Assembly: GCA_008802785.1 (NCBI GenBank)
Contig: VUYT01000016.1
Span: 186,001-250,000, forward strand
DNA length: 64,000 nucleotides
Direction of reading: 5' to 3'
Source of the DNA: Symmetrospora coprosmae
Lineage: Eukaryota > Basidiomycota > Cystobasidiomycetes > Symmetrosporaceae
Shown: piece by piece, positions 1 through 11,005 of the stretch
Layout of the letters: each line of letters starts with the position of its first letter
Position numbering within the stretch: position 1 is the stretch's first letter
Program-made: the position numbers and the translations under genes
Notes under the pieces: generated by a model
Told to the model about the DNA's origin: nothing
Databases searched by the model: none
What the model saw: only the letters and a program-made list of their open reading frames with translations

Positions 1-264
1 TTCGCCGGTCGACATCACGCACGACAGACAGCCATCTCTTCATCGTTCCCTCGTGTTCCTATCTCCGTACAAACTCCCAAATCGCCAGCGTTCATCTCGT
101 CCACGGCCTCCGCTCGCTTCTTTCATCGGCCGGCCCGTATACATCCCTGCCAGATCCAGCATGGCATCGCGTCACCTCTCCCTGCATCCATCGCTTCTCC
201 GTGCGCGACCTCGAGTTCGGACGCCCTATCGTCGCTAAGAGGGCAGATCCGCTCCCTTCGGACC

Positions 265-1569
265 ATGTCGCGCCTCCGGCAAGCTCCGCAGGGCAAAGAC
301 AGTTCAGCCTCACGCTCAAGCTCTGGCTCAACACCCGCTGTTCCAGCATCAGTGGTGCCGCCCTGTCCGACTGCCCCTCCAGTGACTGCTCCACCTCCAT
401 CATGGCTCGACAACCTCCCCGCTTCAATCAAGTGGACACGCCCTTACTTTGACCTAGCCCGGCTCGACAAACCGATCGGAAGCTGGCTACTCTACTGGCC
501 TTGCGGTGAGCGGCCTTGCCTCGCCTAGTCTCGCCTCCGTTCCGTTCACACGCCGATTCTCCGCCGCTAATCTCGCCTCATCCGTTCCGTTGCCAGCCTG
601 GTCAATCACCATGGCCGCATACTCTTGCGCTTTCCCGCTGTCCAGCACCCTTTACCAGCTCGCCCTCTTCGGAACGGGCGCACTCGTCATGCGTGGTGCG
701 GGATGCACCATCAACGATCTCTGGGATCGGGACATTGACGACAAGGTCGAGAGGACGCGCCTTCGCCCGCTTGCAGCAAAGACCGTCACGCCTTTCCAGG
801 CATTCACCTTCCTCGGCCTGCAGCTCAGCGTGGGGTTTGCAATCTTGACACAGTTGAATCTGTACAGGTGCGTTGTCTGCAGTGGTCACTCTGGCCTAGG
901 CCAGTCCGACTGATCGAGCCTGCACAGCTGGAAGCCGTGCTGAACCAGCCTACGCCCATCTCGCAGCATCGTCCTCGGCGCGACATCGCTCGGCGTCGTC
1001 GTCATCTACCCTCTCATGAAGCGCATCACCTACTGGCCGCAAGTCTGGCTTGGCTTTGCCTTCAACTGGGGCGCCTTGCTCGGCTCGTCGGCCGTGCTCG
1101 GCGAGACGAACTGGGCAGTGGCTCTTCCGCTGTACGTGGGATCGATCTGCTGGACGCTGGTGTACGATACGATCTACGCACATCAGGTATGTCGTCGATG
1201 TATGCAGTCCGAGAGAGCTCTAGCAGCTGACACGCCCACTGCGCTGGGCTGCAGGACAAATCGGACGACATTCACGCCAACGTCCGGTCGACAGCTCTTC
1301 TCTTTGGAGAGCAGACGCGGCCCATCCTGACAGGCTTCTCTCTGTCGTTCCTCTCGCTCCTAACGTACGCCGGGCACCTGAACGGGCAAGGCTTGCCCTT
1401 TTACGCCGTCTCCGTCGGAGGCGCCGCCGCCCACCTCGCGTGGCAGCTCCGCGGGCTCAAGATCGATGACAGGGCAGACTGCTGGATGCGCTTCAAGGCC
1501 AACAGGGATCTGGGCTACATTGTCTGGTCAGGCCTCATGCTTGACTATTTGAGCATGCTGTACCTGTAA
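265..1569 (+). CDS. COQ2: 4-hydroxybenzoate polyprenyltransferase, mitochondrial (ubiquinone biosynthesis)
   Basis: This enzyme attaches the polyprenyl tail to 4-hydroxybenzoate in the inner mitochondrial membrane, an early step of coenzyme Q synthesis. Four exons fit: 265-505, 597-867, 967-1186 and 1255-1569, giving 348 residues. The UbiA family is recognised from the first Asp-rich motif [19 protein letters not shown], the second motif DTIYAHQDKSDD (built across the last intron) followed by VRSTALLFG, the [11 protein letters not shown] segment across intron 1, and several hydrophobic helices. The start is uncertain. The ATG at 265 opens the frame with an Arg/Ser-rich leader that could be a mitochondrial presequence. 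An ATG at 161 gives a leader-like peptide in another frame, but I could not join it with a good splice. Function is firm; only the first residues are open. Confidence 0.93.
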
Positions 1570-1692
1570 TTGATGGACAAGGCAGGCCAAGGCCGTTCTG
1601 TGGGGTTCGAGCATCTCTTGTTGTGACTTAGGGAATATACACAAGCAAGGTAATCTGCACCCTGAGCGCAAGACATTGATAATGCGCCTATA

Positions 1693-2444
1693 TCACTTCT
1701 TGTCGTGGTGTATCATATGCTTGAGTTTCGCTCCCACGCCCTCGTGCGGGGCGGCGCCATCCTTCTCCTTTGTCTTTGCTGCACCGGCATCAGACGATTT
1801 GGCTGCTACAGAGATCACCAGAATGGAGGTCAGCCAGGCTACCACAACGAGGGCACTCGCCCGCTAGCCGTACTTTTCGGAGGCGGGCCTGGCTTTGCCG
1901 CATCGCCGCTGTTGTCGTCCCCTGGGCCTTCCTGAGCCGGTGCGTCCTCGTGGACAACGCCCCACTCGGCCTCTGGCTTCTTTGCAATCTCCTTGTCAAG
2001 CTCGTCCTTCAGCTCCGAGTGGATGGCGTACTTCTGCAGCGTCTCCTTGGACGGCGGCGGCTTGTTCATGAGTTCTTCATCCTCCTCCTTTGCGCTCTTA
2101 GGCTTGCCTTTCTCGCCGTCTTTGCCCTTGGAGCTGTCGTCTGCCTTGCTACCGCTGCCGTCGTCATCATTGTCCGCAAGGTCTCCCTTCTTCTCAACGG
2201 GCTTCTCCTCCTGTCCCTTATCGGTCGCCACGTCCGGCGCCTTTGGGTTCTCCGCCTTAGACTCGTCAGAGGGAGCTGGTTGCTATAGATGCAGTGGGCA
2301 GGGGAGGATATGCAGGGGTAGCTTTGCATGTGTGTCCCTCCTTCCATCCAGCAGGGTCAGTCGCCTTACCTCGACCTCCTTGTGCTTGCTTCCTTCCGGC
2401 TCCGCTGCGGGCTTTGGTGTCGCTGCTGGTGATTCCGACGACAT
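1693..2444 (-). CDS. Small highly charged, probably disordered protein (unknown function)
   Basis: I do not recognise this gene. Three exons join in phase: 2370-2444, 1874-2282 and 1693-1805, giving 198 residues rich in Lys, Asp, Glu, Ser and Pro. There is no signal peptide or membrane segment. A short more ordered stretch reads LQKYAIHSELKDELDKEI, followed by EAEWGVVHED. The last exon ends GAKLKHMIHHDKK, a basic amphipathic tail. Composition is like hydrophilic stress or chaperone-cofactor proteins, but that is only an impression. The start at 2444 was chosen because it is the first ATG before a continuous frame. An upstream in-frame region reaches 2612 and could add an exon. It lies tail-to-tail with COQ2, about 120 bp apart. 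Confidence 0.6.
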
Positions 2445-2869
2445 TGATGGCACGGGTGTTCTGGTAGATGGGGCTCTGATATGCTCGACTGTACGATTGA
2501 CTATGTGCGTGTAAGAAAGAAGCAGAGAAAGCAGAAAGCGCGCGGGAGATTGCCCACTTCTGCAGACTGGCTTCGAGCTCGAGGATGACGAAGCACGTGA
2601 GTGCGGGGCCATCTATTTCAGGGGCCTGGATCTGCGCGACCTATGCCCGAGTGTGGCAGTCATGCCAGAGCAGCATCGGTACCAGCGACAGAAGGTTTGC
2701 CATGTATCAGTGATACAAGCGTGCAGGGCTCTCCTCTCAGGTGCCGATGCTGAGCCCACTTCTGCCAAATAGCGAAGTGGCGCACGAGGACCGTCTCATT
2801 CGCGCCCTTCCCACCGTTCTATGCGATACATTGGCCTGATGTGCGTCTGACTCTATGAATGCCATACTG

Positions 2870-5480
2870 CTACTTGAACAGACTGACGACCGCTTCCACC
2901 GCGCCGGACGAGGCAGCCGCCGACGCTGACGCCGACGCCGACGCGACCGCCTCCGCTATCGCGGTAGCATTGACGAGGACATCCCCGCTTGGCGTAACGA
3001 CAGGCGCAGGGAGCAGAACATCCCCTCCGAGGCTCTTTGCGAGCAGGAATGCGCCCACGAGCATGAGCTGGCCGAACAGATCGACGGCCGATGATAGCAG
3101 TGGAAGCGCATTGATGTCCGGGTCGTAGTCGCGACTCCACAGCCAGAAGGTGAGGTAGTATGCCGTCGCGAGCGACACTGCCATCTGTCGACGTAGAGCA
3201 TCTGGTCAGTTCACAGATGCCGGACGCGCTGTACCGCTGGCAGCTCGGCGGCAAAAACTCACAATGCCAAAGCTGAGCAAAATGTACGACAGGCCGAATG
3301 CGAAACCTATCCGCATCTGTCCCGTGAGCCACACGAATCCCAGAAAGGCAATGAGGATTGGGCTCGAGATGCCGAACAGCGTGCCAGCGGTGAGCAGATA
3401 CCGCTCTTCTTTAGCGCCATGCAGCGCCGTCGAGATGCGCGAAACGAAGATGGCTCCGACATTGCCGGCGACACCTGTTGCGGGCGCGTCAGTCAGAGCG
3501 ATGCGATGCGATGCGATGGTAGCGCTCCCTGCAGAAGGCACGGGAGGCAAACTCACCCGTTACAACTGGGACGAGCAAGCCAAATCCACGGAACTCATTG
3601 ACATACGTCTGGAGGACGAGGCCAGTACCGCTGTCGCATCGAGGCCCACATCAGGTTTGGCTCACTCGAGTACATGCGCTGTACGCGAAGACACACCTCG
3701 ACACGGCCAATGCGAGGAGCAAAGGCACCCAGCCGCCCCAGATGAGCTCCTGGACGTATGCGTTGCGCAGGGTGAAATAAATATTGATGCCGATGAAGAA
3801 CAGCAGGCCAATGAAGATGAAAGTCGACCAGAGGGTGCCAATGATGATGGCCCCCTCGTTGGCGACGATGGCGAGGATGACGAGGGCGAGCAGATCGCCT
3901 ATTGAGGCTGCCAGTGGCGTGGCCAGGTTGTCTGAGGGATAACAGCGCGATACTACGCGGTATTGGCCTGCAGTGCCGCTTCAATGGGGTATGGGGTAAA
4001 GCGAGCGGGCCCACCTGGATTAATGCGCAGGAACCGGCTGACGACGACGAGCGAGCACATGAAGGCGCCGACGACGGCTGACGACAGGCTTGCTGCAATC
4101 ATGCTCGCGCAGAGGACCATGAGAAATTCAAAGTAGCCGCCACGCTCAATGCCGTACGCCGCGACGTCCTGCCCCGCAAGCGTCGCCAGGCTGTCTGTCA
4201 CGCCGTGCCGGGATAGCAGACCCAGCACAAACGCCACGATCCCCGCTATGAGCGAGACGAGCAGCGCTTGCACCTGCAGCAGCGCCATGTTGCCGAGGAC
4301 AAGCGAGCGCCGCGTCTGCCGGAGGTCGAGCTCGCCGATGTTGGCCTGTCACCAGGCAGGCAGTGGGGTGAGCTCTCCGTGTCTGGCTGTTGGAAGGGGG
4401 TCATGCCACTCCGAGCCCGAGAGTGACCAGCAGCTTACAGAAGTGGAGAAGCGCGCTGCGAGATTCATCTCCAAGTTGCCTTTTAGATTGAGTAGGATGG
4501 GTACCAGGATGAATAGTTCTTCGACGCGTAGAAAGACGGGCCATGTCTGAGGGCAGGGAGCAGCCGGAGTAAATGACTGGCAGGGCGGAAAGAAGTAGTA
4601 TCGTGTCGTGACTACGCTCACCTTCAGGTTAGCGAGCACCTCTCCTGCGAGAACGGATCCCACCATTGATAGCAGGATGCTCGGGACGGTCTGACGAAGC
4701 AGGAGAGGGAACCCGCGTCAGCGCTGTCTGACGGTGCCCAGAAGAGCGAGGATCGCGGTAGTGTAATACGCGTACCACGAAGGCCATCTCGCGTGCGAAT
4801 GCGCGGGTGCGTTGCCGCTCGCGCTCCTTCCAGCTCGGCCGCTTGCCCTTGCCTTTGCCCTTGCCCTTGACGGCCTTAAGATTCCCCTTCTTGCCGCGCT
4901 TCTCCGCACTGAGCTGGCCATCTCTTCCATCGCTGTGCGTGCTTCCCGCCTGCGCCAGGTCATCGCGGCTGGTAAAGCCGTTCTGAGCGTGCGTGTTCAG
5001 GCCCAGAGAAGTTGTCGACGCGCTGGGCGTGTTGTACCCTTCTTGCTTCGGCGTGCTCTTTTGAAACAGGAGCGGACTCGCATCCTTGTGCCTTGCAAGT
5101 ATTGGGTCCGCATCATCTGGCCCTCCGAAGCTGGGCAATAGGCCTTCATCCTCGTCGGACGAGGTGCTCGACGCGGAGGGAGACCCGCCCTGGCTGTCCG
5201 AGCTCGAGCTCCGGCTCCGGCTCTGGCTCTGGCTGCTGGTGCGGCGTCGGCCTGCGTCGGGCGCTGGCTGCACCCTGATGGCCGCTCCTAGGAATGGTCC
5301 ACTGCCGTTGCCGTTGCTTGGACCGTCTCCGGCTGCTGCGTCCTCCTGCCGCACCGTCTCGCTCGAGGCGCGGTAGTCTGGGGTGTGGCTGTCGTAGCCT
5401 GCGCCGTGCCGACGCTGGTGGAGCCTGAGGTCGGGCACCTCTACGGATGCGGATGCTAGACCATTGCGAGGTGCACTCAT
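2870..5480 (-). CDS. SLC41/MgtE-type divalent cation (Mg2+) transporter
   Basis: Predicted membrane transporter of the SLC41 family, related to bacterial MgtE magnesium channels. Eight exons fit exactly: 4776-5480, 4622-4690, 4439-4546, 4015-4345, 3697-3931, 3557-3630, 3263-3474 and 2870-3184, giving 682 residues. The first 235 are a disordered, Ser- and Lys-rich cytosolic region with a KGKGKGKGK tract. Then come two repeated membrane halves. The first has [32 protein letters not shown] and the family motif [17 protein letters not shown], the DN created across intron 4. The second repeats the pattern as [19 protein letters not shown], then [18 protein letters not shown]. About ten hydrophobic helices are visible. 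Substrate is inferred from the family. The C-terminus is an Ala/Ser repeat coded by iterated GACGCC. Confidence 0.9.
3490..3517. repeat. Short (GATGC)n tandem repeat inside an SLC41 intron
   Basis: Four to five tandem copies of the pentamer GATGC lie within the 82-nt intron 3475-3556 of the cation transporter gene, upstream of its acceptor on the minus strand. It is a simple microsatellite and could vary in length among isolates. Confidence 0.7.
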
Positions 5481-5499
5481 TCACGGCGTCGGTGGTTCG

Positions 5500-5538
5500 C
5501 TTGCACTTGCACTTGCACTTGCACTTGCTCTTGCACTT
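5500..5538. repeat. CTTGCA hexamer tandem repeat in the transporter leader
   Basis: About six near-perfect copies of CTTGCA (TGCAAG on the minus strand), with one variant unit, start 20 nt upstream of the SLC41-type gene's ATG. They probably lie in its 5' untranslated leader or core promoter. Confidence 0.8.
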
Positions 5539-6045
5539 CTGATATCAGGTCAATGCGCGAAGAGGGAAGACAGGCTGAGGTCGCTGTCACGAGATTGAGG
5601 TCCCGTCATGCTCTCGACCGCCGAACTCGCACTGGCAGACCGGATACAGTACAGAGCAGGTGAGTCCTACTAGTAGCCCATCAGCAGGCAGTATATATGT
5701 AAATATGTTGTAGCCGAGGAAGCTCCAGTGTATGCATATCTGCACGGGGGGCTCCATCCTGGCAGTGGCGCGTCAGTAAGTCGCGTTTCAGTTTCCACCA
5801 GTTTAGGCCGTTTCTGACGCCTGCACGATCCCCTTTCAGATCACATTTCTGCCATTTCGCCCATTTCCGTCCCCTCGCTGCAGGCTGTGGCCGGCCGCGC
5901 GAGCCCTCGACGAGGACGATGCCGCCCGACAATTGAATCGACTACAAGGTGCAGAGGGACGACAGCACTGCAGGGTCTGAGCAGATGGCCAGATAGAGAG
6001 ACATCTCTGCATCAGGGTGATGCTAGTTTCGCCGGTCCAGTGTTC
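5539..6045. promoter_or_regulatory. Divergent intergenic region, SLC41 transporter / ADA3
   Basis: This 0.5-kb stretch between two divergently transcribed genes should carry both promoters. I see no clear gene. Pyrimidine-rich patches occur, as is common in fungal promoters, and no TATA box could be assigned with confidence. Confidence 0.5.
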
Positions 6046-9000
6046 ATGAGCAGCTCACGGCGACCCTCGAAAGGGTGGGCCGCCGGGTTCCCTGCCCTCG
6101 CCGTTGGTCCTCTGCCCTTCCTGCCGCCCAAGCCAGGGCCAGCAGCAGCAGCAGCAGCACGCGGGCGGGTGGCATCATCAGGAGGAGGAGCAGGCACCAC
6201 AAGGGGAGGACATGGAGATGCAATAGCAGCAGCAGGAGGTGGAGGAGGAGACGCGTCAATAGCACAGCAGCAGCAGCAGCAGCACCATCAACAACAAATG
6301 CTATGGCAGACCATCCACAGCAGCGATGGGATCCCGGCGCTCGCAGAGCTGCACTCGCTCCAGGCATCCCTGCAGGCCACAAAGAGCGCGGCAGAGGCGA
6401 GGAAGAAGGCTCTCGCTGGGTGCGAAGCTCATCTGCTGCAGGTGCAGCAGCAGCAAAGTACGGATGGGAGCGGCTCTGCTAGAAGCAGGAATGCAAGCAG
6501 CACAGCTCCAGGCGATGCCGTCAGAACGCGGTGAGTGCTTCTGGACTGGCGGCCCGGCCTGCAGACAGACGTGACTGTCGACGCCGGGAAAGCCGGACAG
6601 ACACGAGAGTCCTTCCGCCCCGCTCTCGATCTGACCACACGCCTTTCCACAGACGCACAAGCAAACGCGCAGCAACGCCGACCTCCTTGTCGACGTCGGC
6701 AGAGGCCGGGCCGGGGCCTGCATCCACCTCAGCTGCTCTCGGAACCTCGATAGCCGCTTCCAGAGGCACAAAGCGCAGCAGGTTTGATAGTGGTGCGCAG
6801 AACGGGCTCCTGTCCTCATACGGGAAACCGCGATCACGCCCAGAGCTGACGTGCGCCCGCTCAGAATCATCCCTGTCGCCAGCGTCCACATCGTCCGCCA
6901 TATCTACACTTAACGATGGTAGCATGCCTGCGGCTGCACAGCAGCAGCAAGCTCCGCCACAGAGTCAACATAGAGCAAGCCAGGTGCCTGCCGGAACTAC
7001 GTCTCGCGCTGGCTCGCCTACCGGAACTGGCAGCCGGACCTCACGCGGTTTGCAGAATGGCATCAGCCATAGTGGCAAGGCACCGGAACAGATAGCACCG
7101 GCGCTGCCCCTGCCTCCGCCGCCGTCTTCGCTAGCGGGCGTGATACCAGGCGTCAATGGCCCAATACCGGCCCTGCCCGGGTTCCGGAAAAAGAAGAAGG
7201 AAAAGGAGGCAGAGTGAGCTGGCTTCCATCTGCCGCCATCCGCCGATCAGAGACTCGGCAACTGATCGTCGATTGTCACACTGCTTCTACTCATCCACAG
7301 CGCCCCGGCGGGCTCATCAGCGAGGCGCGAGTCGGCCTCTCCAGCACCACCGCCTAGCCATCCTCCACCGCCAAAAGAGCCTCCGTCCCCGCCCCCACCT
7401 CCACCACAAGAGTCCGCGCCTAGCTCGAATGCACTGCTGGCCCACCCGTCCTCCACCTCCGCTTCGTCTACACCCCTCGCGCAGTCCGCATCCACATCGT
7501 CTTCAACCTCCTCGTCATCCAGGCCATCGCAGCCGACGTCGACCCTGCCGCCGCCGCCGTCAACCCTCCCACCGAGACCCGCGTCTCTCCCGCCAAAACC
7601 CCCGCGGCGTGATTCCTACCAGGTCGCAAGTGCAGCAGCCGCGGCAGGGCACGCTGCCGGCGGCACCCACTCGCGCGATCGCGGCTCTGCTGCAGGGGCA
7701 TCACGATCCAATGGAGATGAGCGGGACAGAGAGCGTAACAGGGGTCGCGATAGAGACAGGGACAGAGACAGGGAGAGAGAACGCGAGCGCGAGCGGGAAT
7801 GGGAACGCGAACGGGAAAAGGAGAAAGAGCGTGAGCGAGCAAGAGAGCGAGATCGACTGGCGCAGGGGCGCGAGCGAGAGAGAAGCAGGGAGAGAGATCG
7901 GCCGTCGGAACGCTACGCCGATCCTGGACGTGAGCGGGGTCGGAGCGGAGAGCCTGGCAGGGAAAGGGAGTGCACGCACGAAAGAGGGCGGAGCAGAGAT
8001 GACCATCTCCCTCGTCAACCAGGGCGGCATGATGCATACGAGCGGGCAAGGAGCGGCTCCGCAACATCGGCGACAGCGGCCGCGGACCGGAGACGTGGCG
8101 CGTCGCCAATACCTGGTCTGGCGGGGAGCCGCCAAGGGCAAGACCGACCGAAGGGTGCCGAGCCCGTTTCAGCGCGGTTGGCGAAGGACAGTCGTGTGAA
8201 GGAAGCCACCTCGGACGACAAGTCCCTCCACCCCGGCAGCACGGCACCCGTACTGAAGCAGTCCCCCGATGACAAAGGGCTGCCATCGGTCTCGATTTTC
8301 TCGCCATCCTCGCCGAATGTGGAGCAGGAGAAGAAGAAGCCAAGTACTGACGCCAGCGAGCCCAAAACGTCTTCAAGTAACCCTGCCTCATCGGGCTCAC
8401 TGGCCGAAACTTCCCGAACAACGATAGCTCGAAAGATATTGCCGTCAAGCCCAGCGATTGCACCCACGGCATCTACTAGCTTGGATGCTGGGCCGCACCA
8501 GTCCCCGCCCAATCGTCAACAGGCGCCCGGAGCATCGGCCGCCGGTCCGTCGCCTTCGAGGCCAGGCACTCCGCTTGGCCGGAAAGCCCTCCCTGCGTCC
8601 GTTAGCTCCACTCTGGCCAAGCAGGCTGCCGGAAGCGGGTCGCCAATGTCGCGTGACAAGGGCGCTGCAGGCGGGCCAGCGCCGGCCTCAGCTGGGCAGT
8701 ACCCTGGGATGGACAACAGGCCACCGAAACCTGGGCCGACGCCCAGCAAGCTCGGCAATGGACCTTCTCCCTCGCCTACAAAGCCCCAGCTGCACGACAG
8801 AGCCAAAGCCAAAGTCAAGGCGGGCGATCGGGGCAGCAACTTGGACTACAAGCAGCGGCGCAAGGAGGAGAAGAAGAAGAGGAAACTTGCGGCTGCCGGT
8901 TTCGCTTCGGGCGGTCCAGGGCCTTCAAATGTTGGCGTGAGCGCTGCATCGACGCCCAGCGGGTCGCCGGCCAGCGTGCGCATCAACGGGCAGTCTAGGC

Positions 9001-10626
9001 ATGACTCGCTCCCACCCAACAAACAGAGACGCCTGGATGCCTCACCCAGCATCACGGATGCTGGCGCATCGCAGGGAGGTCTGAAAGTCCGATTGAATGG
9101 CTGGACGAATCGGGTAAGTCCTACTGTGTGTCTCTCTGCGACCATTGTTCGCACGCGCTGAAGCACGGGTCGCTGTAGTCAAAGTCGCCCACGCCGGGTG
9201 GCTCGTCTGCCCCAATGGTGCCGGTCAAGAAGACAATTTCCATACCGGGTGTAGCCGATGACTTTTCGTGAGTGGCGTGCTTCATCGCGAAGTGCACCAC
9301 CCGTCCGGCTGATGCCTCTCCTGTGCGCTCCATTCAAGCCTCCCGACTCGCTCGCTCGTACCCCCCGTGCCCGCTCTGGTCGTCCCGGCTCCTACTCCAC
9401 GCAAACAGGACGAAGTGGACGAAGACTTTGACCACGCTAAGCCTGCCTCGCAAGTCCCCTACACGACGTTCGCCAACTGGGTCACCGACTATCTACGGAG
9501 CTTCGGTGAGGACGACCTCGCCTTTCTCGCTTCGCGGCCAGAGGATCCTACCTATTTCGACGAGCCGGCATTGGGCCCTCACTATCTCGACACGTGGGCC
9601 GCAATGGACGCCGAGCTCGCGGGAGACACGGTCAACCTGCCCAGTACGAGTACAACGCTAGTTCCGCCCATGCTACGCCGCTTTAAAAGCGAAAATATCA
9701 CCAACGAGTCGCTGCACACCGAGAATGTCTACCTCGGGCCGTTGGGAGAACGCCTCATATCTGCCTTTCGCGGGGTGAACCAGTTTCCGGGCACGATGAC
9801 CGACTTGATGTCGGGCGCGCCCGAAGCGCTGCAGCCTGGTGCCCCTGCGTCGGCAGTACCAAACGCGACGGGCCAAGGTGCCAGCGGTGCGGCCGGGCCA
9901 AGCGTGCCTGCTCACGCAGCATTAGCAGGCCCGACAATCAAGGAGATGGATGCACTCGACTTTGAAGCCCGCCTGACTCGCGAGCTGAGCTTTCTCGGCG
10001 TTCTCCCGCCTTTATCGCGATCCTCGGCATCGAGCGCTTCATCCTCAACCGGTACCTCGGGCAAGAAGAGTGGCCCTGCGGCCGCGTCCGATGCACAGCA
10101 GCCGCAGCTTGAAGCGCCGGTGGACTGGGCTGGGCGGCAAGATGACGAGATCTCGGCGTCACTGCGGGCGTGTCAGCGCCTGCTGGAAAAGCAGGCTGCC
10201 ATCAACGGCCAGCGGCGCGAGCGCCTTGCCGAGCTCGTGCGGCAACGCATTGCCTATCAGGAATACGAGAGCCTGCGTGATGGGCTTGAGGCTGTCATTG
10301 AAGGCGCGTGGAACAAGCGCCATCGTGCCGCACAGAGGAAGGCCGTCAAAGACAAGAAGGACAAGGACCGCAAAGAGAAGGACAAGGACAAGCTGGAAGC
10401 GGCATCGCTTGCACAGAGCATTGCAGCACTCAACATGCCTCAGCAACTTTCCGCAACTCTCGTCACCGCGCTCACAAAACGCAGAAACCTTGTCGATGGC
10501 TTTGCGCACCTCTTTCCCGAAGGAGGAGCGCTCCTGCCAGCCGAGTCCATCTATGAGGATCTCGACATCGAGGAGAACACAGTGCAACCTTCAATTCTCC
10601 CGGCACCTATCATTCGCATCAATTGA
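6046..10626 (+). CDS. NGG1: SAGA/ADA histone acetyltransferase adaptor Ada3
   Basis: Ada3/Ngg1 links Gcn5 and Ada2 into the SAGA and ADA histone acetyltransferase modules in the nucleus. Five exons fit: 6046-6530, 6653-7213, 7301-9113, 9179-9267 and 9339-10626, giving 1411 residues. The family's N-terminal helix is IPALAELHSLQASLQATKSA near residue 95. The diagnostic C-terminal Ada3 domain runs from DDEISASLRACQRLLEKQ through RLAELVRQRIAYQEYESL to the end. Between them lies a long disordered region with poly-Gln (CAG) tracts, proline-rich blocks and a striking Arg-Glu/Arg-Asp alternating tract around 7710-7880. The long middle exon has no in-frame ATG near its start but is open throughout and matches phase on both sides. 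The protein is much longer than yeast Ngg1 (about 700), all through low-complexity sequence. Confidence 0.88.
6120..6300 (+). repeat. NGG1: CAG/GCA trinucleotide tracts in ADA3 exon 1
   Basis: Runs of GCA and CAG/CAA code for poly-Ala and poly-Gln blocks in the N-terminal part of ADA3, with a Gly-rich block between. They look like in-frame microsatellites. Confidence 0.75.
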
Positions 10627-11005
10627 TTGCTCGGGCATTCGCGTTAGTCGCCTTTGGCGTCCCTTGCACCACAACTGTTTCGCTCGTCGTCCTCTTTCTT
10701 CGACACAGCTTCATCAGCCAAGCGGGCCGTCCTCTCAGCTCGACATAGTAGGGCCGTATTGGCCATTCCCAGCTGCTTACGCAACTGCGTACGCATCAAG
10801 CGCCCTGGCCGCATGAGGCGGCTTTGACCCTCCTGTCCAATACCAGTTGTCTAGCCATCGCAGTGTCTACGATAGTTCGGTCAGATGCAATTCATGGGCA
10901 CGGGTTAGCCTGTCAAAGGGGCTGTTGTAGCATTATGCAATCTCGTCTCCACCGTGAATACCACGCGGCCGCTCGTCTGCTAGCGTAGCGCTGACAAAGT
11001 ACCAC
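10627..11005. other. Convergent 3' spacer, ADA3 / GT64
   Basis: This 380-nt spacer lies between two convergent genes. I see no open frame with coding character and no RNA gene. It should hold both 3' untranslated regions. Confidence 0.5.

Noticed and set aside
1600-1625. A GGGGTTCGA sequence resembling a tRNA T-loop
   Set aside because: No matching acceptor stem, D-arm or anticodon arm is found around it.
7468-8472. 334-codon minus-strand open frame
   Set aside because: It is antisense to the Arg-Glu/Arg-Asp exon of ADA3. The repetitive sequence keeps several frames open.
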